NCBI GenBank assembly: GCA_023251725.1
Contig: JAHEYG010000002.1
Location: 17,578 to 81,577, forward strand
DNA length: 64,000 nucleotides
Origin: Sphingobacteriaceae bacterium
GTDB lineage: Bacteria > Bacteroidota > Bacteroidia > B-17B0 > Aurantibacillaceae
Direction: 5' to 3'
Below are positions 1 through 8,434 of this stretch, one piece after another. Numbering within the stretch: the first letter of the stretch is position 1; the number at the start of each line of letters is the position of its first letter. The notes below the pieces were generated by a model that saw only the letters and a list, made by a program, of their open reading frames with translations, did no database searches and had not been told where the DNA came from. The translations under genes were made by a program, and so were the position numbers.

Positions 1-1
1 A

Positions 2-358
2 AAAAAGGCGGCTACTGATTCAATCAAAAATCAGGAAGAAATCAGAGTGCAGGATGCGAAACTAATTGCACAGGAAGCAAAATTAAAACAAGAGAAAACA
101 CAGTTCTGGTTTCTGGTTACAGGTTTCGGGTTTCTGGTTGCAGGTTTAATTTTCGTAATCAACCGTTTCCGACTTACTCAAAAACAGAAAAAAATAATTG
201 AAGAACAAAAAATTATTGTGGATGATGCTTTTGAGAAGTTACACGAAAAAAATAAAGAAGTACTGGATTCGATACAATATGCAAAAAGAATTCAAACGGC
301 TTTGATTACTAATGAGAAATATATTGAGAGGAAGTTGAATTTGTTGAATGAAAATTAA
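2..358 (+). CDS. C-terminal fragment of TPR/TM/coiled-coil protein (truncated by window start)
   Basis: Frame open from base 2 (KKAATDSIKNQEEIRVQDAKL...); near-identical to the C-termini of the three following paralogs; ends KYIERKLNLLNEN*. Confidence 0.85.
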   Translation, partial: KKAATDSIKNQEEIRVQDAKLIAQEAKLKQEKTQFWFLVTGFGFLVAGLIFVINRFRLTQKQKKIIEEQKIIVDDAFEKLHEKNKEVLDSIQYAKRIQTALITNEKYIERKLNLLNEN

Positions 359-371
359 GTTGTTAGAGAAT

Positions 372-420
372 TTTGGCAGTAGCTGTTGGCAGTTGGCTGT
401 AGCAGTTGGCAGTTGTAGGA
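372..420. repeat. Degenerate GGCAGT(A/T)G tandem repeat upstream of TPR gene 1
   Basis: ggcagtagctgttggcagttggctgtagcagttggcagttgtagg read directly. Confidence 0.85.
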
Positions 421-450
421 TTTAGAAAAAATTAATTATGATTCGAAAAT

Positions 451-2106
451 TTGAAGATGTTTATTAAATATTTATTTGTTGCCGACTGCCGCCGCCTACT
501 GCTTACTGCCTACTGCTTACTGCTACTGCCTACTTTTTCATTTTCCCAGAATAAAATAATTGATTCCTTAAAACTCGCTGTTAAAAACGCAAAGCACGAT
601 ACAACTCGATGTAATATTTTATCGCAGCTCGCCGAAACGTCTTCTGATGAAGAGTGGCCGAAGTTTAATGAGAATTTAAAAACTCTTGCCGAAACCAATC
701 TAAAAACCTGCATAGCTTCACACCCGCTTCATATAATCTTTTTAAAACACTTGGCATCTGCTTTTAACAATGTTGGATATCTCGCAGAACAAAATGGCGA
801 TATTCCAAAAGCTTTAAATTATTACAACCAAAGCATGAAAATTCAGGAAGAGATTGGAGATAAATCCGGTATCGCTACTTCTCTTAACAACATCGGGTTT
901 GTTTATCAGAACCGTGGCGACATTAAAAACAGTTTAAATTATTATGAACGTAGTTTAAAAATTAGTGAAGATATTGGCGATAAAATTCATGTCGCCTTTT
1001 CGCTAGTCAACATTGGGCTAGTATATCAAAACTATGGTGACATCCAAAAGGCTTTAAATAGGTATCAACGCGGAATGAAAATTAGTGAAGATATTGGGAA
1101 TAAAAAAGGGATGGCAACTTCGCTTCACAACATTGGAAGTATTTATAAAAATCAAGGCGATATTCAAATGGCTCTAAATTACGACGAAAGAAGTCTGAAA
1201 ATTAGAGAAGATATTGGAGATAAATCTGATATAGCTAATTCGCTCAACTCAATCGGCATTATATATAGGGAGAATGGCGACATTCAAAAAGCATTAAATT
1301 ACTGTGAACGTAGTTTGAAAATTTGGGAAGAAATTGGGCATAAAGATGGTATCGCAACCGCACTAAACAGCCTGGGATATATTTTTGAGAATCAAGGCGA
1401 CAATAATATAGCTTTAAGTTATTATGAACGCAGTTTGAAAATAAGGGAAGAAATTGATGAGAAAGAAGGCATTGCTTTTTCGCTTAACAACATCGGGGCT
1501 ATTTATTTAAAGCTCAAAAACTATAATAAAGCTTTAGAATTTTCAAAAAAGTCTTTGAATGTCAGCAAAGAAATACGATATCCTCAAAACATTAGGAATG
1601 CAGCAAAGCAGTTAAGCAATATTTACAAAGAAATGGGTAATCACGAACTAGCTTTAGAAAACTACGAGCTTTTTATTTTAATGCGAGACAGCATCAGTAA
1701 TACAGAAACAAAAAAAGCAAGTATTAAATCTCAACTTAAATACGAGTACGAAAAAAAGGCCGCTACCGACTCCATAAAAAATCAGGAAGAAATAAGAGTG
1801 CAGGATGCAAAACTAATTGCGCAGGAAGCAAAATTAAAACAAGAAAAAACACAATTCTGGTTTCTTATTACGGGTTTCGCGTTTCTGGTTTCGGGTTTTA
1901 TATTTGTCATTAATCGTTTTCGTGTAACTCAAAAGCAGAAAAAAATTATTGAAGAGCAAAAAATAAAAGTGGATGAAGCTTTTGAAAAACTGAACGAAAA
2001 AAATAAAGAAGTAATGGATTCGATAACGTATGCAAAAAGAATTCAAACGGCTTTAATTACGAGTGAGAAATATATTGAGAGGAAATTGAATCAGTTGAAT
2101 GGTTAA
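451..2106 (+). CDS. Tetratricopeptide repeat protein, signal peptide + 40-residue TPRs + TM + coiled coil; start is TTG 451 or ATG 457
   Basis: Repeated NNIGxxYxxxGDIxKALNYYxRSLKIxEEIGDK units; FWFLITGFAFLVSGFIFVINRF TM; ends at DSITYAKRIQTALITSEKYIERKLN. Confidence 0.9.
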   Translation: MKMFIKYLFVADCRRLLLTAYCLLLLPTFSFSQNKIIDSLKLAVKNAKHDTTRCNILSQLAETSSDEEWPKFNENLKTLAETNLKTCIASHPLHIIFLKHLASAFNNVGYLAEQNGDIPKALNYYNQSMKIQEEIGDKSGIATSLNNIGFVYQNRGDIKNSLNYYERSLKISEDIGDKIHVAFSLVNIGLVYQNYGDIQKALNRYQRGMKISEDIGNKKGMATSLHNIGSIYKNQGDIQMALNYDERSLKIREDIGDKSDIANSLNSIGIIYRENGDIQKALNYCERSLKIWEEIGHKDGIATALNSLGYIFENQGDNNIALSYYERSLKIREEIDEKEGIAFSLNNIGAIYLKLKNYNKALEFSKKSLNVSKEIRYPQNIRNAAKQLSNIYKEMGNHELALENYELFILMRDSISNTETKKASIKSQLKYEYEKKAATDSIKNQEEIRVQDAKLIAQEAKLKQEKTQFWFLITGFAFLVSGFIFVINRFRVTQKQKKIIEEQKIKVDEAFEKLNEKNKEVMDSITYAKRIQTALITSEKYIERKLNQLNG

Positions 2107-2165
2107 ATGGTTGAATGGTTAAGTGGTTAAATGGTTAAGTGGTTAAATGGTTAAATGGCTAAATG
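2097..2165. repeat. 8-nt tandem repeat (GGTTAAAT) spanning the stop codon of TPR gene 1
   Basis: ggttaaat ggttgaat ggttaagt ggttaaat ggttaagt ggttaaat ggttaaat. Confidence 0.9.
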
Positions 2166-3851
2166 ATTAAATTGATAAAAATAAATACATACTCTTTTAC
2201 TGCCAACTGCCTCTGCCAACTGCTTACTGTCTGCATACTGCTACTGCCTACTTTTTATTTTTCCCAAAACAAAAGCATTGATTCATTAAAACTGGAGCTT
2301 AAAAAACTTCCAGCCGGAAGCGCCGAGGCTGTCGCGAAGTATGATACCTTACACTGCAATATTTTATCTTATTTAACGGAAATAGTTTCAAATGAAGAAT
2401 TGCCAAAGTTTAATGATGAATTAAAAAATATCGCTGAAAAAAATAGCATCCTGTATCCACTTTCGCATCCTTTGCATAAGGTGTTTTTAATTCATCTCTC
2501 AACCTCATATAATAATAAAGGAATTCTGGCAAAGTGGGAAGGAAATTTTGAAATAGCTTTAGAATTTTTCCTTAAAAGTTTGAAGATATCTGAAGAATTA
2601 ATGTATAAAAAAGGCTTGGTTGGTAGCCTGATCAATATTGGAGAATTGTATCTTGATAAGGGCAATGCCCTTAAATCATTAGAATATTATGATAAAGCAC
2701 TCAAAATTGAAATTGAGGCCGGCTATGTTAGCAGGCTTGCGGATATATTTAACGGAATGGCAATTTTACAGGGCAACCTAGGTAATTTTGAGAAATCATT
2801 AGAGTATTTAATAAAAGGATTGAAAATTTCTGAAGAAGCGGGGAATAAACCTGGAATTGCAAATTCGCTAAGGTTCATAAGCACTATTTATAAAATACAG
2901 GGCGAATTGAAAGCCTCTTTAGAATACCTTAATAAAAGCCTGAAAATATCGGAAGAATTAAATGATAAAAGCGCCATTTCAAGTTGCTTTCACAATATCG
3001 GAGACCTATATTTTTTTCAAGGCGATTTTGGGAAAGCGCTTGAATACAATATGAAAGCTTATAAAATAAGAGAAGCTATAGGAGATAAAACAGGTATTTC
3101 AATTACTCTTAATAATTTAGGAAGTATTTATAAAAAACTTGGAGATTTAAAAAAAGCATTAGAATTTTATAACAAAAGTTTACTAATCCACCTAGAAGTT
3201 GGCTATAAAAAAGGAATCACTTATTCCTATAATAATATTGGAAGCATTTATTTAGCACAAAAAGATTATAACAAGGCCTTAAAATACACATTAAAATCGT
3301 TGTTAATTAGTAAGGAAATAGGTTTTCCCGAAAGTATTCGAAACGCGGCTATCCAGTTAAATACGGTTTACAAAATAAGGGGAGATTATAAAAACGCATT
3401 AGCCAATTATGAACTTTATATTTTAATGCGCGATAGTATTTCCAACGAAGTCACAAAAAAAGCCGCTATAAAATCCCAACTAAAATACGAATACGAAAAA
3501 AAGGCGGCTACCGACTCCATAAAAAATCAGGAAGAAATTAGAGTGCAGGATGCCAAATTAATTGCGCAGGATGCGAAATTGAAACAAGAGAAAACACAAT
3601 TCTGGTTTCTTATTTCGGGTTTCGGGTTTCTGGTTTCGGGTTTTATATTTGTGGTTAATCGTTTCAGACTTACTCAGAAGCAGAAAAAAATAATTGAAGA
3701 ACAAAAAATTATTGTGGATGATGCTTTCGAGAAACTGCACGAAAAAAATAAAGAAGTAATGGATTCGATACAATATGCAAAAAGAATTCAAACGGCTTTA
3801 ATTACGAGTGAGAAATATATTGAGAGGAAATTGAATGCTTTGATAAGTTGA
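2163..3851 (+). CDS. Tetratricopeptide repeat protein, paralog 2
   Basis: TPR units, TM FWFLISGFGFLVSGFIFVVNRF, same C-terminal helix as neighbours. Confidence 0.9.
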   Translation: MIKLIKINTYSFTANCLCQLLTVCILLLPTFYFSQNKSIDSLKLELKKLPAGSAEAVAKYDTLHCNILSYLTEIVSNEELPKFNDELKNIAEKNSILYPLSHPLHKVFLIHLSTSYNNKGILAKWEGNFEIALEFFLKSLKISEELMYKKGLVGSLINIGELYLDKGNALKSLEYYDKALKIEIEAGYVSRLADIFNGMAILQGNLGNFEKSLEYLIKGLKISEEAGNKPGIANSLRFISTIYKIQGELKASLEYLNKSLKISEELNDKSAISSCFHNIGDLYFFQGDFGKALEYNMKAYKIREAIGDKTGISITLNNLGSIYKKLGDLKKALEFYNKSLLIHLEVGYKKGITYSYNNIGSIYLAQKDYNKALKYTLKSLLISKEIGFPESIRNAAIQLNTVYKIRGDYKNALANYELYILMRDSISNEVTKKAAIKSQLKYEYEKKAATDSIKNQEEIRVQDAKLIAQDAKLKQEKTQFWFLISGFGFLVSGFIFVVNRFRLTQKQKKIIEEQKIIVDDAFEKLHEKNKEVMDSIQYAKRIQTALITSEKYIERKLNALIS

Positions 3852-3855
3852 TAAA

Positions 3856-3928
3856 GAACAGTTGGCAGAAGCAGGAAGCAGTTGGCAGTAGCAGGAAGCA
3901 GTTGGCAGTAGCAGGGAACAGTTGGCAA
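3856..3928. repeat. GCAGTTGGCAGTAGCAGGAA tandem repeat upstream of TPR gene 3
   Basis: agcaggaagcagttggcagt unit repeated. Confidence 0.9.
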
Positions 3929-3930
3929 TT

Positions 3931-3984
3931 TTAGGATTTAGGATTTAGGATTTAGGATTTAGGATTTAGGATTTAGGATTTAGG
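3931..3984. repeat. Perfect 7-nt tandem repeat (AGGATTT), about 7.7 copies
   Basis: taggatttaggatttaggattt... Confidence 0.95.
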
Positions 3985-4022
3985 AAAAAATTAAATCCTT
4001 TAATAAATAATGATTTGAAAAT

Positions 4023-5681
4023 TTGAAGGTGTTTATTAAATATTTATTTGTTGCCGATTGCAGCCGCCTACTGCATATTGCCTACTGCCTACTGCTACTG
4101 CCTACTTTTTTATTTTCTCAAGATAGAACCATCGATTCCTTAAAACTCGCTCTTAAAAATGCTAAACACGATACCACCCGTTGCACTATTTTAAACGCGA
4201 TGATAGAAGCGGAAGGCGATGATGCAGTTTGGCCAATTTACAACGATGAATTGAAAAAACTTTCTGAAAAAAATAACCAATCAAAAGAAATATCTCAATC
4301 CTTACATAAATTCTATTTAAAATATCTGGCATCTTCATTAAACAACATCGGCTTTCTCGCCGTACAGAAAAGCGATTTAAAAAAAGCTTTAGAATATTAT
4401 GATAAAAGTTTAAAAATACAGGAAGATATTGGAGATAAACTTGGAATCTCCACCAGCCTTAACAACATTGGGCTTGTTTACAATAAACAAGGCGACATAT
4501 TTAAATCATTAGAGTTTTATAATAAAAGTTTGAAAATATACGAGGAGATTGGTGATAAACAAGGAACCGCTATTTCCCTTAATAACATCGCACTTATTTA
4601 TTACAGTCGCGGCGACATACCCAAAGCTTTAGAATGTCATGCCAAAAGTCTTAAAATACGCGAAGCAATTGGTGATAAGAAAGGTATTGCGGGTTCGCTG
4701 AACAACATCGGATTTATTTATCAAAAACAAAACGAATTAGTAAAAGCGCTCGAATACTACAACAAAAGTTTGAAAATACAGGAAGGGGTAGGTGATAAAA
4801 ACGGAATGGCTTATTTACTTAACAATATTGGAGGTATTTATTATCTCATTGGAGATACAATTAAAACTTTAGAGTATTACCGAAAAAGTTTGAAGATTAA
4901 AGAAATGATTGGTGATAAAAATGGGATCGCCAATACACTTAACAACATCGGACTTATTTATTTCAACAGGGGCAACCTTGTAATTGCCTTGGAATATTAT
5001 CGAGAAAGCCTGAAGATTAAAGAAATTATCGGAGATAAAAAAGGCATTACTTATTCATTAAACAATATTGGAAGTGTTTTTTTTATGCAGAAAAATTACG
5101 ATAAGGCCTTAGAGTATACATTAAAAGCTTTAGCTCTTAGCAAAAGCCTTGGTTTTCCCGAAAACATAGAAGATGCGGCTTTTTATCTTAACAAGATATA
5201 CAAAATAAAAAAAGACTACAAAAACGCTTTGCAAAATTATGAGCTATACGTTTTAATGCGAGATAGCATTGCCAATGAAGCCACAAAAAAAGCCAGCATC
5301 AAATCTCAACTCAAATACGAATACGAAAAAAAGGCTGCCACTGATTCTATTAAAAATCAGGAAGAAATAAGAGTGCAGGATGCAAAACTAATTGCGCAGG
5401 AAGCAAAATTGAAACAGGAGAAAACTCAGTTTTGGTTTCTGGTTACCGGTTTCGGGTTTCTAGTTCTGGGTTTTATTTTTGTGGTTAATCGTTTTCGAGT
5501 AACTCAAAAACAGAAAAAAATAATTGAAGAACAAAAAATAATTGTGGACGATGCTTTTGAAAAGTTACATGAGAAAAACAAGGAAGTAATGGATTCGATT
5601 CGTTACGCGCAAAAGATTCAGACGGCTTTGATTACGAGTGAAAAATATATTGAGAGGAAATTGAATGAGTTGAATGGTTAG
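4023..5681 (+). CDS. Tetratricopeptide repeat protein, paralog 3 (TTG or GTG start)
   Basis: TPR units, TM FWFLVTGFGFLVLGFIFVVNRF, same C-terminal helix. Confidence 0.9.
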   Translation: MKVFIKYLFVADCSRLLHIAYCLLLLPTFLFSQDRTIDSLKLALKNAKHDTTRCTILNAMIEAEGDDAVWPIYNDELKKLSEKNNQSKEISQSLHKFYLKYLASSLNNIGFLAVQKSDLKKALEYYDKSLKIQEDIGDKLGISTSLNNIGLVYNKQGDIFKSLEFYNKSLKIYEEIGDKQGTAISLNNIALIYYSRGDIPKALECHAKSLKIREAIGDKKGIAGSLNNIGFIYQKQNELVKALEYYNKSLKIQEGVGDKNGMAYLLNNIGGIYYLIGDTIKTLEYYRKSLKIKEMIGDKNGIANTLNNIGLIYFNRGNLVIALEYYRESLKIKEIIGDKKGITYSLNNIGSVFFMQKNYDKALEYTLKALALSKSLGFPENIEDAAFYLNKIYKIKKDYKNALQNYELYVLMRDSIANEATKKASIKSQLKYEYEKKAATDSIKNQEEIRVQDAKLIAQEAKLKQEKTQFWFLVTGFGFLVLGFIFVVNRFRVTQKQKKIIEEQKIIVDDAFEKLHEKNKEVMDSIRYAQKIQTALITSEKYIERKLNELNG

Positions 5682-5706
5682 ATGGTTAGATGGTTAGATG
5701 GTTGGA
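5672..5706. repeat. 8-nt tandem repeat (GGTTAGAT) spanning the stop codon of TPR gene 3
   Basis: aatggttagatggttagatggttagatggttgg. Confidence 0.9.
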
Positions 5707-5725
5707 AAAAAAAGATAGCAAAAAA

Positions 5726-6592
5726 TTATCCTAAGTACGCTTTCAACAACTTACTTCTCGAACCGTGTTTCAATCTTCGAACACCTTTTTCTTTTATTTG
5801 ACGCACCCGCTCTCGTGTTAAATCAAATTTTTCGCCAATTTCCTCTAACGAATGAGCGTGTCCTCCGCTTAATCCAAAATATAATCTTACCACGTCCGCT
5901 TCCCTTCCCGTTAAGGTCGATAATGAGCGCTCTATTTCTAATCTTAAACTATCGGTGAGTAATTCTCTATCCGGACTAATAACATCTTTGTTCTCTAACA
6001 AATCGTACATGTTACCGCCTTCTTCGCTCGTAGATAAAGGTGCATCCATACTAACGTGACGATTATTATTTTTAAGTGTGTCTGAAATATCTTCCGGCAA
6101 AACATCCAGGGCATCGGCTAACTCATCATAGCTTGGTTCGCGCTCTAAAAATTGCTCGAGTTTCGAAAATGTTTTATTTATTTTATTGATGGCACCAATT
6201 TTATTTAAAGGTAAACGCACAATACGCGATTGCTCAGCTAATGCTTGTAAAATACTCTGCCGAATCCACCACACAGCGTACGAAATAAATTTAAATCCGC
6301 GCGTTTCATCAAAACGTTGCGCCGCTTTTATTAAACCTAAATTTCCTTCATTAATTAAATCGGGTAAACTTAAACCCTGATTTTGGTATTGCTTTGAAAC
6401 CGAAACCACAAAACGTAAATTAGATTTTACCAATTTATCCAACGCACGTTGATCACCCGTTTTTATTTTACGAGCCAAATCAACTTCCTCTTCGGCGTTA
6501 ATCAATTCAACTTTACCAATATCTTGAAGATACATGTCTAACGATGCGGTTTCGCGATTGGTAATTTGTTTGGTTATTTTTAGCTGGCGCAT
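5726..6592 (-). CDS. rpoD: RNA polymerase primary sigma factor, short Bacteroidota form
   Basis: Regions 2-4: [58 protein letters not shown]-terminal [20 protein letters not shown]. Confidence 0.95.
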   Translation of the reverse strand: MRQLKITKQITNRETASLDMYLQDIGKVELINAEEEVDLARKIKTGDQRALDKLVKSNLRFVVSVSKQYQNQGLSLPDLINEGNLGLIKAAQRFDETRGFKFISYAVWWIRQSILQALAEQSRIVRLPLNKIGAINKINKTFSKLEQFLEREPSYDELADALDVLPEDISDTLKNNNRHVSMDAPLSTSEEGGNMYDLLENKDVISPDRELLTDSLRLEIERSLSTLTGREADVVRLYFGLSGGHAHSLEEIGEKFDLTRERVRQIKEKGVRRLKHGSRSKLLKAYLG

Positions 6593-6772
6593 AATGTAAG
6601 TTTTAATCTATATATTACGTTAAAAGCCATGATCGGTTACAGACTTTAGGGTAGGTTTTAAATATTTTGAGTGAAATGGCTTAACAAATGAGTGAATGAA
6701 TAACACTTTGTTGAAAATTTACAAAATAAAGAGGCATTTTAAGTCGACAATTATTCTGAAATTAGGCGGTAG

Positions 6773-8431
6773 ATGTTAAAACGTTTGCATATAAATAATT
6801 ACGCCCTTATTGAGCAGGTTAATGTTGGTTTTCCGGCTAAACTTACCGTTGTAACGGGAGAAACCGGTGCGGGCAAATCTATTTTTTTAGAAGCCTTATC
6901 CTTGGTTTTGGGAGCCAGAGCCGATTCGAATACTTTACAGGATAAAACCAAAAAATGTATTGTTGAGGCCGAATTTAATTTGAAGAATTATGGATTGAAA
7001 GATTTTTTTACCGAGAATGAATTGGATTTTGAAGACCATACTATTTTAAGAAGAGAAATTAATCCGGAAGGTAAATCGCGGGCATTTATAAATGATTCGC
7101 CCGTGGGATTAACGGTTTTAAAAAATTTGGGAGAAAAATTGGTGGATATTCATTCGCAACACGAAACATTAATGCTTAACGAAACTGCATTTCAGTTTGA
7201 TATTTTAGATTCTTATGCCGGAACACAAATTTTATTTTCGCATTACAAAAAACAATTTGCATTATTTAATTTAAAGAAAAAAGAATTAGCAGAATTACTG
7301 GCGCAGGAATTGCAGGCAAAAAAAGATTTAGACTACTATCAGTTTTTATTTAGTGAATTGGAAGAAGCTAATTTAAAACCGGGGGAATTAAAACAATTAG
7401 AAGAAGAAAGCGCCACTTTAGAAAATTCCGGATTTATAAAATCTAATTTATTGGGATCGGCCAATTTAATTCATGATGGAGAAATGAATTTATTATCGAA
7501 TCTAACAAAAATAAAACAACAGTTACAAACCTTAATTAAGTTTGGCGACTCATACAAAACTTTTTCTGAACGCGCCAACGCTTTATATATTGAAGCGAAA
7601 GATTTAGCCAACGAACTCGAAGATGCCGAAACAAAAATAATTGCTGAGCCGCATCGTCTCGAAGAAATTAATTCGCAGTTCGATCGTATTAACCGCCTCT
7701 TAAAAAAACATAATGTAAAAAGCGAAGAAGAATTGCAAATTATTAAATCGGATATTGAAAATAAACTCAGTCAATTTGGTTCGCTCGAAAACCAAATTGA
7801 AAAATTAAATAAAGAAATTTTAAACGCTACTAAAGAATTATCACAAACTGCAAACGATTTAAGCACAAAAAGAAAAGCAAACGCTTCTAAAATTGAAAAA
7901 GAAGTAGAACAAATGCTTACCGATTTGTCAATGCCCAACGCCCATTTTAAAATTGCGCTTTCTAATTTAACAGAATTAAGTTCAACAGGATTTGATACCA
8001 TTAAATTTTTATTTTCTCCTAACAAGGGCAACGATTTTAAAGAACTGCATAAAATTGCTTCGGGCGGCGAGTTATCGCGACTCATGCTGAGTTTAAAATC
8101 GCTCTTAGCAGCTAAAAAATCATTGCCCACAATTATTTTTGATGAAATTGATACGGGCGTAAGCGGCGAAGTAGCCAACAAAATCGGACAAATCTTATTG
8201 CGCATGGGCGAAAAAATGCAAGTGATAAGCATTACTCATTTACCCCAAATTGCCTGCAAAGGACAATTTCATTTATTTGTTTACAAACAAGACAACAAAA
8301 GCAAAACTATTTCTCACATTAAAGAATTAAATGCCGACGAGCGCGTAGTTGAAATTGCAAAAATGCTCAGCACCGGAAGTCCTACTCCATCGGCCATTAA
8401 AAATGCAGAAGATTTATTAAGCCGTAATTAA
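6773..8431 (+). CDS. recN: DNA repair protein RecN
   Basis: Walker A GETGAGKS, ASGGELSRLMLSLK signature, IIFDEIDTGVSG Walker B. Confidence 0.95.
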   Translation: MLKRLHINNYALIEQVNVGFPAKLTVVTGETGAGKSIFLEALSLVLGARADSNTLQDKTKKCIVEAEFNLKNYGLKDFFTENELDFEDHTILRREINPEGKSRAFINDSPVGLTVLKNLGEKLVDIHSQHETLMLNETAFQFDILDSYAGTQILFSHYKKQFALFNLKKKELAELLAQELQAKKDLDYYQFLFSELEEANLKPGELKQLEEESATLENSGFIKSNLLGSANLIHDGEMNLLSNLTKIKQQLQTLIKFGDSYKTFSERANALYIEAKDLANELEDAETKIIAEPHRLEEINSQFDRINRLLKKHNVKSEEELQIIKSDIENKLSQFGSLENQIEKLNKEILNATKELSQTANDLSTKRKANASKIEKEVEQMLTDLSMPNAHFKIALSNLTELSSTGFDTIKFLFSPNKGNDFKELHKIASGGELSRLMLSLKSLLAAKKSLPTIIFDEIDTGVSGEVANKIGQILLRMGEKMQVISITHLPQIACKGQFHLFVYKQDNKSKTISHIKELNADERVVEIAKMLSTGSPTPSAIKNAEDLLSRN

Positions 8432-8434
8432 TTT

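Noticed and set aside
1834-2046. Minus-strand ORFs (also 3558-3791) with KTRNQKPETRNKKPEL
   Set aside because: Antisense readings of the TTTCTGG/TTTCGGG repeats encoding the TM helix; no independent coding support.
3850-3990. Possible CRISPR array
   Set aside because: Units are 7-20 nt tandem repeats with no 25-40-nt repeats separated by unique spacers and no cas genes nearby.
7771-8232. 153-aa minus-strand ORF in recN
   Set aside because: Fully antisense to a conserved recN region containing the ATPase signature motifs.
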